Shown: one piece after another, positions 24,552 to 33,516 of the stretch | Layout of the letters: every line of letters starts with the position of its first letter | Numbering within the stretch: the stretch's first letter is position 1 | Assembly (NCBI GenBank): GCA_031275405.1 | Contig: JAISOV010000006.1 | Location: forward strand, 1-64,000 | From: Clostridium sp. | GTDB taxonomy: Bacteria > Bacillota > Clostridia > Lachnospirales > Lachnospiraceae | DNA length: 64,000 bases | Reading direction: 5' to 3' | Program-made: the position numbers and the translations under genes | The notes under the pieces: generated by a model | What the model was told of the DNA's origin: nothing | What the model saw: the letters and a program-made list of their open reading frames with translations, nothing else | The model's database searches: none

Positions 24552-25343
24552 ATGAGTGAAGTAATTGTCGTCACATCAGGGAAAGGCGGCGTGGGCAAGA
24601 CCACCACGACGGCAAACGTAGGCACCGGTCTGGCAAGGATAGGGAAAAAAGTCTGTCTGATCGATACAGACATCGGACTTCGCAATCTGGATGTAGTCAT
24701 GGGGCTGGAGAACCGGATCGTCTACAATCTGGTGGACGTGGTGGAAGGAAGCTGCCGTGTGAAACAGGCGCTGATCCGGGATAAACGCAACCCCGGCCTG
24801 TACCTCATGCCGTCGGCTCAGACGAGGGACAAATCGGCGGTGACGCCCGGACAGATGATCAAGGTGATCGAACATCTGAAAGAGCAGTTCGATTATATCA
24901 TTCTAGACTGCCCGGCGGGAATCGAACAGGGCTTCCAGAACGCCATCGCCGGGGCGGATCGGGCGGTGGTCGTCACCACTCCGGAAGTATCCGCCATACG
25001 CGATGCCGACCGGATCATCGGTCTGCTGGAAGCAAACGGCTTCAAGCAGATGGATCTGATCATCAACCGCCTGCGCATGGACATGGTGAAACGGGGCGAC
25101 ATGATGTCGGCCTCCGATGTGGTGGACATTCTGGCGATCCCGCTGATCGGGGTCGTGCCGGACGATGAAAGCGTAGTCATCTCCACCAACCAGGGAGAGC
25201 CGCTGGTCGGCGGCGACAGCCCGGCGGGGAAGGCTTATTATAACGTGGTGCAGCGGGTGGCGGGAAAGGATGTGCCTTTTCTGAACTTTGAAAAGGGAAT
25301 CTCTTTCTGGACCAGGGTGACGGGCATTTTCCACAGGATATAG
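24552..25343 (+). CDS. minD: Septum-site ATPase MinD
   Basis: This 263-residue P-loop ATPase starts at the ATG behind GGAGGA; the upstream in-frame ATG at 24540 precedes that ribosome site. The deviant Walker A GKGGVGKTTTT is at the N-terminus, followed by DTDIGLRNLDVVMGLENR and DCPAGIEQGF. The C-terminus ends in a short amphipathic helix (ISFWTRVTGIFHRI) typical of membrane-binding MinD. It recruits MinC and oscillates or is positioned through MinE, whose gene follows 12 bp downstream. Confidence 0.96.
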   Translation: MSEVIVVTSGKGGVGKTTTTANVGTGLARIGKKVCLIDTDIGLRNLDVVMGLENRIVYNLVDVVEGSCRVKQALIRDKRNPGLYLMPSAQTRDKSAVTPGQMIKVIEHLKEQFDYIILDCPAGIEQGFQNAIAGADRAVVVTTPEVSAIRDADRIIGLLEANGFKQMDLIINRLRMDMVKRGDMMSASDVVDILAIPLIGVVPDDESVVISTNQGEPLVGGDSPAGKAYYNVVQRVAGKDVPFLNFEKGISFWTRVTGIFHRI

Positions 25344-25355
25344 GGGGGCAGACAG

Positions 25356-25634
25356 ATGAAACATTTCTTCCGCAGAAAGAGTTCCCGCGAAGTCGCCCGC
25401 GACCGGCTGAAGATCCTGCTGATCTCGGATCGGGTAGACTGCTCGCCGGAGATGATGGAACTGATCAAGACGGATATTGCCAAGGTCATATCCAAATACA
25501 TGAAGATAGACGCCGCGAACATGGAAATACAGCTGAACACCAAAGGAACCAAAAGCTCCAAAGGCCTGAAACCTCCCACGCTTCATGCCAACATCCCGAT
25601 TTTGGACATGCATAAGCAGCAGGGGATCCACTAA
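25356..25634 (+). CDS. minE: Topological specificity factor MinE
   Basis: This 92-residue protein has N-terminal residues KSSREVARDRLKILLISDRV forming the conserved anti-MinCD helix/strand, and a C-terminal dimerisation domain (MMELIKTDIAKVISKYMKID … MEIQL). The last ~25 residues are a variable tail. It stimulates MinD ATPase activity. Presence of MinE means this organism uses the MinE-type rather than the DivIVA/MinJ-type positioning. A GGGGGG-rich ribosome site precedes the ATG. Confidence 0.95.
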   Translation: MKHFFRRKSSREVARDRLKILLISDRVDCSPEMMELIKTDIAKVISKYMKIDAANMEIQLNTKGTKSSKGLKPPTLHANIPILDMHKQQGIH

Positions 25635-25793
25635 GCGGCCTGGCAGCTTTCGATCAGCGGTATTTACAAGAAGCAAGATCGGCTTCTGGTAATCCATTTA
25701 CGGCGCAAGAGCAGCGTCTTCTAGCAGAAGCTGTATTACGGTATTCACAGTGGCTCGGGCTCGCATTCAGAAGCAGTACGGATAGAGGAAGGT

Positions 25794-26906
25794 ATGTTCA
25801 GAAATTATAGGATACGTGATTATGATTTTAAGTTAGTGATCCTCCTGGCGGCGGTCTCCGCGCTTGGCGTACTGGCGGTGGGGAGCGCAAGGGAAGCTTA
25901 CCAGACGAAGCAGATCATAGGGGCGTCGGCAGGGATGGCCCTGCTGATCCTTGTTTCCCTGTTCGATTATAGCCTGATCCTAAAGACGTACTGGCTGATC
26001 TACGCAGGGAACCTGCTTCTGCTGGGACTGGTGGCGCTGATGGGAGAAAAAGTAAACGGCGCGAGGCGGTGGCTGAACATCGGAAGTTTCCAGTTCCAGC
26101 CATCAGAAACCGCAAAAATTTTGTTGATTTTATTCTTCGCACAGTTTATTATGAAGTATAGGGAAAAGCTGAATACCTTTAAGATGATTGCTTTTTGTGT
26201 GGTATTGGTTCTGGTTCCTTGGACGCTGATCTATAAACAGCCGGATCTGTCCACCAGTGTCGTGCTGCTGGTCGCTTTCTGCATCATCATGTTTGCGGGA
26301 GGGATCAGCTATAAGCTGGTCGTGGGAGTGCTGGCGGTGGCGATTCCGGCGGCGGCGATCCTGGTTTTTCTGGCGGTGACGCCGGACAGCGGCTTTGACG
26401 TTCTGGAAGATTTCCAGAAGAACCGTATCCTGGCTTTCCTGCACCCGGAAGAATACTCCTCTGCGGAAGCCTATCAGCAGCTGAATTCCGTAACGGCGAT
26501 TGCTTCCGGGCAGCTTGACGGGAAAGGCTACCAGAACAGCGAAGTCACCTCCGTCGTCAACGGGAACTTCATTTCGGAACCGCAGACAGACTTCATTTTT
26601 GCTGTTATCGGAGAGGAATTTGGCTTTAAGGGAAGCGTCTTTGTCATTTCCTGCCTGATGCTGATTTCTTTGGAATGTATTTCCATAGCCAGAAAGGCAA
26701 AGGATCTGGCCGGAACCATCATCGCTGCGGGAATGGGCGGGCTGATCGCCTTTCAGAGTTTCGTGAACATCGGCGTAACCACCTTTATCCTGCCCAATAC
26801 AGGACTGACGCTGCCTTTTGTCAGCGCGGGGCTATCTTCCCAGTTCAGCCTGTTCTTCGGCATGGGCTTCGTCTTGAATGTAAGACTACAGGCCAGAAAG
26901 CAATGA
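25794..26906 (+). CDS. rodA: SEDS peptidoglycan polymerase RodA
   Basis: This 370-residue membrane protein of the RodA/FtsW/SpoVE family has about ten helices. Hallmarks are [21 protein letters not shown] (about 88-108), [12 protein letters not shown], the catalytic loop with Asp in that block, and the C-terminal [19 protein letters not shown]. It polymerises glycan strands with the class B PBP encoded upstream. Location after minE and before mgsA is common in Clostridia. The 159-bp gap before it contains small hairpins (AGAAGC/GCTTCT, CTTCT/AGAAG) but no gene; an AGAGGAAGG ribosome site precedes the ATG. Confidence 0.94.
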   Translation: MFRNYRIRDYDFKLVILLAAVSALGVLAVGSAREAYQTKQIIGASAGMALLILVSLFDYSLILKTYWLIYAGNLLLLGLVALMGEKVNGARRWLNIGSFQFQPSETAKILLILFFAQFIMKYREKLNTFKMIAFCVVLVLVPWTLIYKQPDLSTSVVLLVAFCIIMFAGGISYKLVVGVLAVAIPAAAILVFLAVTPDSGFDVLEDFQKNRILAFLHPEEYSSAEAYQQLNSVTAIASGQLDGKGYQNSEVTSVVNGNFISEPQTDFIFAVIGEEFGFKGSVFVISCLMLISLECISIARKAKDLAGTIIAAGMGGLIAFQSFVNIGVTTFILPNTGLTLPFVSAGLSSQFSLFFGMGFVLNVRLQARKQ

Positions 26907-26907
26907 A

Positions 26908-27003
26908 AATGTGTGCTGCGCACACAGACGGGAGCCATCCGAAGCGAAAACCGCTTCGGGCCCCTGAATTCAGAATGTGTGCTGCGCACACAGACGGGAG
27001 CCA
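26908..27003 (+). repeat. Leader of mgsA: exact 30-bp direct repeat flanking a hairpin
   Basis: The same 30 bp occur at 26908-26937 and 26974-27003. Each copy holds a 7-bp stem, TGTGTGC-TGC-GCACACA, followed by GACGGGAGCCA that contains an SD-like GGGAG. Between them lies CCGAAGCG/CGCTTCGG with a 5-nt loop (26939-26959). Only the second copy is placed to serve the mgsA ATG at 27008. Confidence 0.8.
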
Positions 27004-27007
27004 CCTT

Positions 27008-27403
27008 ATGAATATCGCACTAATCGCGCATGACTGCAAGAAAAAGCTGATGCAGAACTTCTGCATTGCTTACCGTGGGATTCTGAGTAAGCACGGCCTG
27101 TACGCTACCGGCACGACCGGCAGGCTGATTGAAGAAGTAACGAACCTGTACATCCACAAATACCTGGCCGGACACCTGGGCGGAGAACAGCAGATCGGCT
27201 CTCAGATCGAACACAATGAAATCGATCTGGTCATTTTCCTGCGGGATCCCTTGACGCCTAAGAGCCATGAACCGGACGTAAATAATGTGATGCGAATTTG
27301 TGACATCCACAATATTCCTTTGGCGACGAACCTCGCAAGCGCGGAACTGTTGATCAAGTCCTTAGACAGGGGAGATTTAGAGTGGCGTGAGGCATACAAA
27401 TAG
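27008..27403 (+). CDS. mgsA: Methylglyoxal synthase MgsA
   Basis: The 131-residue enzyme converts dihydroxyacetone phosphate to methylglyoxal. The ATG at 27008 was chosen because [13 protein letters not shown] matches the family start and GGGAG precedes it; a longer in-frame reading upstream crosses the repeat leader and is not credible. Conserved features are HDxxK near the start, the phosphate-binding ATGTTGRL, and the catalytic region [19 protein letters not shown]. The gene follows rodA by about 100 bp and overlaps the next gene by 17 bp. Confidence 0.95.
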   Translation: MNIALIAHDCKKKLMQNFCIAYRGILSKHGLYATGTTGRLIEEVTNLYIHKYLAGHLGGEQQIGSQIEHNEIDLVIFLRDPLTPKSHEPDVNNVMRICDIHNIPLATNLASAELLIKSLDRGDLEWREAYK

Positions 27404-28406
27404 GAAAAACGCAGAGCGATATAGCGGCCGGAAGAGAGTTCCAGCGGTTTTTTTCCTGCTGTTTTCTTTTGCCATCAGTTTCTCCGGCTGCGGCGCGGTC
27501 AGTTATGAACTTCCGTATGCTCCGGACGGCAGTGTCAGCAGCTTCAACGTGATCGCCAGATCCAAGCCGGGGCTGGCGGAGCCTTTCGCCCAGAATCTGT
27601 GCATTGTCACGGGCGATGTCGGAAATGGCGCCGTGGATATGTCGCGGGAGACTGCGGCGGCGCTGTTCGATGTGGAAGGCCGAAACGTGCTGTATTCCCA
27701 GAATGCCCACGAACGGCTGCACCCGGCTAGCCTGACCAAGGTCATGACGGCGCTGGTGGCACTGAAGCACGGGACGGGCGACCAGGTGCTGACGGCTACC
27801 GAAACGGTGAAGATCACAGAATCCGGCGCGCAGCTTTGCGGCGTCAAGGCCGGCGATACCATGACGCTGGATCAGGCTCTGCGTATCCTGCTGATCTATT
27901 CCGCCAACGACGTGGCGATGATGATCGCGGAAAACATCGGCGGCACGGCGGATCGTTTTGTGCAAATGATGAACGAGGAAGCGAAAGCCTTGGGGGCCAC
28001 CAATACCAGCTTCGCGAATCCCCACGGCCTGACGGCGGAAAACCACTATACTACCGTGTATGATCTGTACCTGATCTTCCAGGAAGCAGTTCGGAATACT
28101 TATTTTAAGGAAATCATCCAGACCGCCAGCTACCAGACGACCTACTACGACTCCCGGCGGACGCCGAAAGAGCTTTCGGTAAAGACGACCAATCTTTTCC
28201 TGCGGGAGACCTACCGGACGCCGGAGAACATCACGGTCATCGGCGGAAAGACCGGCACGACCAATGCCGCCGGACATTGCCTGATCCTGTTGTCCAAAGA
28301 CACGGGAGGGGAGTCCTATATCTCGGTCATCTTGAAGTCCGCCAGCCGGGACGACCTGTACGGCGAGATGGCCGACCTGCTGAACGTGGTGGACGCCGGG
28401 AACTGA
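27387..28406 (+). CDS. D-alanyl-D-alanine carboxypeptidase (low-molecular-weight PBP), probable lipoprotein
   Basis: This 339-residue serine peptidase of family S11 has SLTK (in [10 protein letters not shown]), SAN (YSANDVA) and KTGT (GGKTGTTN). The N-terminus has a basic stretch, a hydrophobic core and FSGC at about residues 32-35, which looks like a lipobox, so the protein is probably anchored by lipid on Cys35. It lacks the long C-terminal domain of DacA-type enzymes. It trims the terminal D-Ala of stem peptides. The GTG start overlaps mgsA by 17 bp; the best ribosome site, GGGGAG, is about 12 nt away. Confidence 0.9.
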   Translation: MRHTNRKNAERYSGRKRVPAVFFLLFSFAISFSGCGAVSYELPYAPDGSVSSFNVIARSKPGLAEPFAQNLCIVTGDVGNGAVDMSRETAAALFDVEGRNVLYSQNAHERLHPASLTKVMTALVALKHGTGDQVLTATETVKITESGAQLCGVKAGDTMTLDQALRILLIYSANDVAMMIAENIGGTADRFVQMMNEEAKALGATNTSFANPHGLTAENHYTTVYDLYLIFQEAVRNTYFKEIIQTASYQTTYYDSRRTPKELSVKTTNLFLRETYRTPENITVIGGKTGTTNAAGHCLILLSKDTGGESYISVILKSASRDDLYGEMADLLNVVDAGN

Positions 28407-28456
28407 ACATGTTCCGTTGCCGCAGGCCCGACGAGAACAATTTCCGCAAATAGAGG

Positions 28457-28485
28457 TTGTTTTTTGATAGGAGATCAACTATAAT
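28457..28485 (+). promoter_or_regulatory. Sigma-A promoter of the small P-loop gene
   Basis: TTGTTT (28457-28462), a 17-bp spacer and TATAAT (28480-28485). The next gene's ATG is about 45 bp past the expected start site, behind TTAGGAGGG. Confidence 0.75.
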
Positions 28486-28536
28486 AAAAACCAGAAGTGG
28501 ATCTGCAAATCATTTTTACTTTAGGAGGGTTACTCA

Positions 28537-28956
28537 ATGGTGCAGTTAATTGTAGGGAACAAGGGGAAGGGCAAGACGAAGCAGTTATTGGATAAAGTCA
28601 ACCAGGAGATCCGAACCATCCCAGGCAATATCGTTTACCTGGACAAGAACGCGAAACATATGTATGAACTGAATAACAAAGTGCGCCTGATTGACGTATC
28701 TTCCTATTCTATTGAGAACAGCAGTGAGTTTATCGGCTTTATCAGCGGAATCATATCCCAGGATCACGATCTGCAGCAGATGTATCTGGACAGCTTCTTA
28801 AAAATCGCCCGTATCAGGGAGGATGCCCTCTCAGAGGTTCTTCAGAAAATCGAAAAGATAGGCAATACGTTTGATGTGAATTTTGTGGTGAGCATTTCTG
28901 TTGACGAAAAGGACGTGCCGGAACACTGGAAGCAGAATATCCTGCTTGCCCTCTGA
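28537..28956 (+). CDS. Small P-loop protein of unknown function
   Basis: This 139-residue protein begins MVQLIVGNKGKGKTKQLLDKV, a Walker A motif (GNKGKGKT) directly at the N-terminus. The rest is a compact alpha/beta domain with IVYLDKN (a Walker-B-like strand) and FVVSISVDEKDVPEHW near the end. Similar proteins are common single-copy genes in Clostridia, sometimes labelled PilT-like; no function is established. It has its own promoter and a strong terminator behind it, so it is a monocistronic unit. Start supported by AGGAGGG. Confidence 0.75.
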   Translation: MVQLIVGNKGKGKTKQLLDKVNQEIRTIPGNIVYLDKNAKHMYELNNKVRLIDVSSYSIENSSEFIGFISGIISQDHDLQQMYLDSFLKIARIREDALSEVLQKIEKIGNTFDVNFVVSISVDEKDVPEHWKQNILLAL

Positions 28957-29075
28957 ACTGTGGAAAGCCGTACCTTTCTCAGTCTGAACGCCGGTTCGGA
29001 CCGGAGAAAACGCCGCGGGCTTTCTTCCCACGTGTTGTCTATGCCGCTTGCGGCGGCATATCTGGAAGTGTGACG

Positions 29076-29103
29076 AAAAGCCCCGGAAGCTTCCGGGGCT
29101 TTT
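29076..29103 (+). terminator. Intrinsic terminator
   Basis: AAAAGCCCCGGAAG pairs with CTTCCGGGGCTTTT in a nearly loopless palindrome with T residues in its 3' arm. A second hairpin, TATGCCGC/GCGGCATA, precedes it at about 29039-29060. Confidence 0.85.
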
Positions 29104-29130
29104 GTAAAAGAAAAAACGGGAGGCAAGGGC

Positions 29131-30525
29131 TTGGCACAGGGTACGAGAAGAATCCGCAGATACAGAAAGCCGCTGAACTTGAATATCGGAATGCTTATTT
29201 TCGGCGCGGTTCTGGTGTACGTGGTCGTCTGTATCGTCCTGTATTTTCAGACAAGCCATATCGTCGGCTACGAGGTGCAGGAAGGATCCCTGTCGGCCAG
29301 CTATATTTACCGCGGGATCGCCATCCGTCAGGAGGTCGTCGTCACGGCACAGGACGCGGGCTATGTGAATTACTTTGTGCGGGAGGGGGAGAGGGTTTCC
29401 CTCGGAGGGCTGGTCTATGCGGTGGACGAAACCGGACGGCTCAAGGAATATCTGGAAAACACCGTGCAGGATGAAAATGCCCTGGATCCCAGGGAGTTAC
29501 TGGAGTTTCGCAGCGAGGCGATCTCGTTTGTCGGCTCCTTTACGCTCAAAGATTTTGAACGCGTCTATGAATTTAAGAATACCATCCGCAACACCTTGCT
29601 GCGGCTGACCAGCTCCAACATCCTGGAAAGTATCCAGGCCGCAGGCGAAGGACAGGCGGACGACTTCCTCAGCTACGGCACTGCGGTGCGGAGCGGGATC
29701 GTGGCTTACTGGACGGACGGCTATGAAGACCTGACACCGGAAGCGGTCACGGCGGATCTCTTTTCCGAAAAGGACTATGAGAAAAAGCAGCTGGCGATCC
29801 ACGAACTGATTACAGCCGGGGAAGCGGCTTATAAGCTTTCCACGGACGAGAACTGGTCACTGGTCATTCCGGTGGAGACCCAGGAAGGGATCCGGCTGGA
29901 GGCGGAGGAATACGTCAAAGTCCGTTTCCTGAAAAATCAGTATGAATCCTGGGGAGCCGCGAAGCTTTTTTACAACGAGGACGGAAATGCTTATCTACAG
30001 CTGTCGTTCACCAATTCCATGCTCACCTTTGTGTCCGACCGTTTCTTGGACGTGGAGCTTCTGCTGGACAGCGAGACCGGGCTGAAAATCCCCAATTCTT
30101 CCATTGCCGAAAGGGAATTTTATCTGGTGCCGGAAGCGTTCCTGACTAAGAGTGGAGAGAACGGAGACGACGGAGTGATCCGCCAGCGGTATCAGGAGGA
30201 CGGAACCGTTTCTACGGAGTTTGTGAAGACAGAGGTCTATCAGTTCGACCAGGGAACCGGAGAATATTACCTGGACGTCGGGGTTCTGGAGCCGGGAGCC
30301 GTCCTGGTTCAGCCGGACAGCCAGTCTACTTACACGGTGAGCCGGAAAGCCTCCCTGATCGGCGTCTACAATATGAACAAAGGCTATGCGGACTTCCGCC
30401 AGATTACGATTCTGTACCAGAATGAGGAATATGCGATTGTGCAGTCCAACACCCGGTACGGGCTGAACGTGTATGATTATATCGTCCTGGACGCGCAGGC
30501 CGTCACGGACAAGCAGTTTTTATAG
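29131..30525 (+). CDS. HlyD-family-like membrane-anchored protein upstream of yggS-sepF
   Basis: This 464-residue protein starts at TTG (AQGTRRIRRYRKPLNLNIG). A basic N-terminus precedes a membrane helix (about 18-40), then an extracytoplasmic region with a lipoyl/barrel-sandwich segment (SASYIYRGIAIRQEVVVTAQDAGYVNYFVREGERVSLGGLVYAVDETG), an alpha-helical part, and a second beta domain near the C-terminus (LDVGVLEPGAVLVQPDSQSTYTV). This is the architecture of periplasmic-adaptor-like proteins. In Clostridia a gene of this kind regularly precedes yggS and sepF, suggesting an envelope or division role (inference). No partner transporter is adjacent. Confidence 0.75.
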   Translation: MAQGTRRIRRYRKPLNLNIGMLIFGAVLVYVVVCIVLYFQTSHIVGYEVQEGSLSASYIYRGIAIRQEVVVTAQDAGYVNYFVREGERVSLGGLVYAVDETGRLKEYLENTVQDENALDPRELLEFRSEAISFVGSFTLKDFERVYEFKNTIRNTLLRLTSSNILESIQAAGEGQADDFLSYGTAVRSGIVAYWTDGYEDLTPEAVTADLFSEKDYEKKQLAIHELITAGEAAYKLSTDENWSLVIPVETQEGIRLEAEEYVKVRFLKNQYESWGAAKLFYNEDGNAYLQLSFTNSMLTFVSDRFLDVELLLDSETGLKIPNSSIAEREFYLVPEAFLTKSGENGDDGVIRQRYQEDGTVSTEFVKTEVYQFDQGTGEYYLDVGVLEPGAVLVQPDSQSTYTVSRKASLIGVYNMNKGYADFRQITILYQNEEYAIVQSNTRYGLNVYDYIVLDAQAVTDKQFL

Positions 30526-30572
30526 AAGCCACAGGAACGGATGGAAAGAGGTTTTCACCTCCTGATCGGGTA

Positions 30573-30600
30573 TGCCCGCCCTTGCGGGCAGATGGGAGCC
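30573..30600 (+). promoter_or_regulatory. Hairpin plus ribosome-site module before yggS
   Basis: TGCCCGC (30573-30579), loop CCTT and GCGGGCA (30584-30590), followed by GATGGGAGCCA. The layout, 7-bp stem then GAYGGGAGCCA then ATG, is the same as in the mgsA leader. A second small hairpin, GAGGT-TTTC-ACCTC, lies just upstream. Confidence 0.6.
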
Positions 30601-30603
30601 AAG

Positions 30604-31287
30604 ATGATTTCACAGAACCTGGCGGAAGTATACCGCAGGATCTCGCAGTCCTGCCAAAAAGCGGGAAGGGATCGTAAGGAAGTCGTGTGCATAGCGGTCA
30701 GCAAGACCAAGCCGAATGCCATGATCGAAGAAGCCTACCGGGCGGGAGTCAGGGATTTCGGGGAAAACAAGGTGCAAGAGCTTGCGGAGAAAGCCGCCGC
30801 CCTGCCGGGAGACATCCGCTGGCATATGATCGGGCATTTACAGCGCAACAAGGTAAAAGACATCGTGGGCAGGGTCTTCCTGATCCACAGCGTGGATTCC
30901 TTCCGTCTGGCGGAGGAGATCAGCCGGCAGGCGCGGCGCAAGGACGTGGAAGTGAATATCCTGCTGGAAGTGAATGTGTCCGGGGAGGAAAGCAAATTCG
31001 GGATAACGCCCGAAGAAGCGCCGGAACTGGCCCAGGCCGTCGCGGCCCTTCCCTCCATCCATGTCAAGGGGCTGATGACGATTGCTCCTTTTGTCGAGAA
31101 TCCGGAGGAAAACCGGAAATATTTTAAGCAGCTCAGGCAATTGTCAGTTGACATCCGTGCGAAAAACATTGATAATGTACATATGAGTGTATTGTCCATG
31201 GGAATGACCGGGGATTACCAAATCGCCGTGGAAGAGGGAGCCGTCTACGTAAGGGTAGGTACCGGTATTTTTGGAGAAAGAGGATAA
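30604..31287 (+). CDS. yggS: YggS/PLPBP-family PLP-binding protein
   Basis: The protein has 227 residues from the ATG at 30604 (MISQNLAEVYRRI), chosen because GGGAG lies 5 nt upstream; an in-frame ATG at 30541 adds an unlikely leader. The cofactor lysine is in CIAVSKTKP, followed by DFGENKVQEL, WHMIGHLQRNK and the C-terminal LSMGMTGDYQIAVEEGAVYVRVGTGIFG. These are the invariant blocks of the family, which has no enzymatic activity but buffers pyridoxal phosphate. It lies 11 bp upstream of sepF, the usual Gram-positive order. Confidence 0.95.
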   Translation: MISQNLAEVYRRISQSCQKAGRDRKEVVCIAVSKTKPNAMIEEAYRAGVRDFGENKVQELAEKAAALPGDIRWHMIGHLQRNKVKDIVGRVFLIHSVDSFRLAEEISRQARRKDVEVNILLEVNVSGEESKFGITPEEAPELAQAVAALPSIHVKGLMTIAPFVENPEENRKYFKQLRQLSVDIRAKNIDNVHMSVLSMGMTGDYQIAVEEGAVYVRVGTGIFGERG

Positions 31288-31298
31288 GGAGTCAGGGC

Positions 31299-31823
31299 AT
31301 GGGCGTAATGGATAAGTTTTTGAACTATATGAAACTGAATGATAACGACGAATATTATGACGACGGCTATGAGGAAGAAGAGCTGGAGACCCCCCGTCCG
31401 AGGAAAAACGAGTCTTCCAAGGAAAGAGAAGCCGATGACTATGCACAACAGCACCAGCCTGTCAAGAAACCCTCCCTGTCCTCTAAGGTCACTCCTATGC
31501 GTCAGCCTACGACCCGTAAAATACCGCCCAGCTCCGGGATGGGTGTCTGTCTCATCAAGCCCGTCAGCGTGGAGGACACAAGGGAGATTGTGGACACGCT
31601 CTTGGACAACCGTACCGTCCTGTTGAATCTGGAGGGCCTGGATGTGGATATTGCGCAGAGGATCATCGATTTCACCTCCGGCGCCTGTTATGCCATCAGC
31701 GGCAATCTGCAGAAAGTTTCCCATTATGTCTTTCTCGTCACTCCGGCAAGCGTGGACATTTCCGGTGATTTCCAGGACATCTTGAACGGGCGTGTGGAAG
31801 CTCCGCTGAACAACGGGCTGTAG
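31299..31823 (+). CDS. sepF: Cell-division protein SepF
   Basis: This 174-residue protein has an N-terminal membrane-binding helix (MGVMDKFLNYMKL), an acidic/charged disordered linker (about 15-80), and the C-terminal SepF domain: ISxx-type VCLIKPVSVEDTREIVDTLLDNRTVLLNLEGLDVDIAQRIIDFTSGACYAI, then FLVTPASVDI. It tethers FtsZ to the membrane and replaces FtsA in many Gram-positives. It follows yggS with 11 bp between. A small helical tail follows the domain. Confidence 0.95.
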   Translation: MGVMDKFLNYMKLNDNDEYYDDGYEEEELETPRPRKNESSKEREADDYAQQHQPVKKPSLSSKVTPMRQPTTRKIPPSSGMGVCLIKPVSVEDTREIVDTLLDNRTVLLNLEGLDVDIAQRIIDFTSGACYAISGNLQKVSHYVFLVTPASVDISGDFQDILNGRVEAPLNNGL

Positions 31824-31841
31824 GAAAGGACAGGCGGCGCA

Positions 31842-32951
31842 GTGGCATATAGATTACCGATTTCTTATGAAAACAGACCTTGCTACGACATCCTGTTCGA
31901 GACGTCCTTTGAGGCCCTTCCCCGGGAGCTTGGCCGCCTGGGAGCAGGTTCCAGGCGGCTGTGTGTCGTGACGGATTCCAATGTGGAGACGCTTTATGGG
32001 AGGGGGCTGGCAAAAGAGCTGGCGGGGATCTGCCGAAAAGTATCCTGTTATGTCTTCCCGGCGGGAGAAGAGCAGAAAACCTTGGATACGGCAAAAGAGA
32101 TCTACCGCTTCCTGCTCGCAGAGGGCTTCGACCGCAGAGATCTGCTGCTGGCGTTAGGCGGCGGCGTGGCGGGCGATCTGACCGGATTCGTGGCGGCGAC
32201 CTATCTTCGAGGCATAGATTATATACAGCTTCCCACGACTCTTCTGGCGCAGACGGACAGCAGTATCGGCGGCAAGACAGGAGTGGATTTTGACGGCTAT
32301 AAAAATATGGTGGGCGCGTTCAAGATGCCGAGACTGGTATACATGAACCTTGCCGTCTTACAGACTCTGCCTTCCCGGCAGTTCTTTTCCGGTTTCGCGG
32401 AGGTCATGAAACACGGTCTGATCAAAGACGTGGCTTTTTATGAATGGCTGATCGAAAACATGTATGAAATCTGTGAGAGGAAACTGACGGTTCTGGAAGA
32501 AATGGCAATCCGGAGCTGTACGGTCAAGAAGCTGGTGGTGGAAGCGGATCCTTTGGAACAGGGGGAGCGGGCGATCCTGAATTTCGGCCACACCATCGGC
32601 CACGCTATCGAAAAAGCCAGGAACTTTACGCTCCTGCATGGCGAGTGCGTCGCCTTAGGAGCCGTCGCGGCCGCTTTTCTTTCTTGGAAACGCGGGCTGC
32701 TTTGCATGGAGGAATATTATGAAGTGCGGGATATGTTCGTTCCATTCTATCTGCCGATCACCGTAGAGGGAATCTCTCCGGAGGAAATCGTGGCGCTGAC
32801 TAGAAAAGACAAGAAAGCGCAGGCCGGGAAAGTGAAATTCGTCCTGCTGAAAAGGATCGGCAAGGCGGTAATCGGCTCTGACGTCACCGAAGAGGAAATG
32901 CTCGCGGCGGTCCGGGAGATTTTTCATCAAGAGGACGGACTGGAATCATAA
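31842..32951 (+). CDS. aroB: 3-dehydroquinate synthase AroB
   Basis: This 369-residue enzyme closes DAHP to 3-dehydroquinate, step 2 of the shikimate pathway. The start is a GTG behind AGGAAAGGACAGG. NAD-binding GGGVAGDLTGFVAATYLRG, the zinc and substrate region (QLPTTLLAQTDSSIGGKTGVD) and FGHTIGHAIE are intact. It is isolated from other aromatic biosynthesis genes, lying between sepF and lspA; such a placement is not standard and suggests a local rearrangement or a housekeeping cluster peculiar to this lineage. Confidence 0.95.
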   Translation: MAYRLPISYENRPCYDILFETSFEALPRELGRLGAGSRRLCVVTDSNVETLYGRGLAKELAGICRKVSCYVFPAGEEQKTLDTAKEIYRFLLAEGFDRRDLLLALGGGVAGDLTGFVAATYLRGIDYIQLPTTLLAQTDSSIGGKTGVDFDGYKNMVGAFKMPRLVYMNLAVLQTLPSRQFFSGFAEVMKHGLIKDVAFYEWLIENMYEICERKLTVLEEMAIRSCTVKKLVVEADPLEQGERAILNFGHTIGHAIEKARNFTLLHGECVALGAVAAAFLSWKRGLLCMEEYYEVRDMFVPFYLPITVEGISPEEIVALTRKDKKAQAGKVKFVLLKRIGKAVIGSDVTEEEMLAAVREIFHQEDGLES

Positions 32952-32990
32952 AGCTGTCGTGGGGCCTAGGCGAAAGGAATGTGAACGAAA

Positions 32991-33512
32991 ATGAAAAAAG
33001 CGAAAATGTTATGTCTGGACGCTCTGCTGCTTCTGGTGCTTCTGGGACTGGATCAGTTTACGAAGCGGCTAGCGGTTCTTTATCTGAAAGAAAAACCCGC
33101 CGTGCCTCTGCTGAAAGGGGTCTTGGAATTCCAGTACCTGGAAAACAGAGGGGCGGCCTTTGGAATGCTGAAGGATCAGAAAGTCTTCATCCTGTTCGTG
33201 GGCGTTGTGTTCGTCTGTCTTCTCCTGTATCTTCTGGTGAAACTGCCCGACCAGAAAAAGTATCGGGCAGTCCATATCCTGTTCACCGGGATCATCGCGG
33301 GGGGCATAGGGAACATGTTCGACCGCTTCCGGCTCCAGTATGTGGTGGATTTCATTTACTTTGTACCGATTGATTTCCCGGTTTTCAACCTGGCGGACAC
33401 CTATGTGGTGCTTGCCACGGTCGGCCTGTTCATCCTGTTTCTGTTCGTATATCAGGAAAAGGATCTGGAATTCCTGAGTTTTAAGCAGAAGAAATACCGG
33501 GAGATGAAGTGA
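32991..33512 (+). CDS. lspA: Lipoprotein signal peptidase LspA
   Basis: This 173-residue aspartyl peptidase has four membrane helices. Conserved boxes are DQFTKRLA (helix 1 end), ENRGAAFG, GNMFDRF with the first catalytic Asp, and FNLADTYV with the second. It removes signal peptides from prolipoproteins such as those encoded at 27387 and 53207. The C-terminal tail is basic and longer than usual by about 10 residues. It is followed by rluD 4 bp later, the conserved lspA-rluD pair. Confidence 0.96.
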   Translation: MKKAKMLCLDALLLLVLLGLDQFTKRLAVLYLKEKPAVPLLKGVLEFQYLENRGAAFGMLKDQKVFILFVGVVFVCLLLYLLVKLPDQKKYRAVHILFTGIIAGGIGNMFDRFRLQYVVDFIYFVPIDFPVFNLADTYVVLATVGLFILFLFVYQEKDLEFLSFKQKKYREMK

Positions 33513-33516
33513 GTCC

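Noticed and set aside
26675-27007. Long N-terminal extension of MgsA
   Set aside because: It would overlap the end of rodA and translate the repeat leader; the family start and SD are at 27008.
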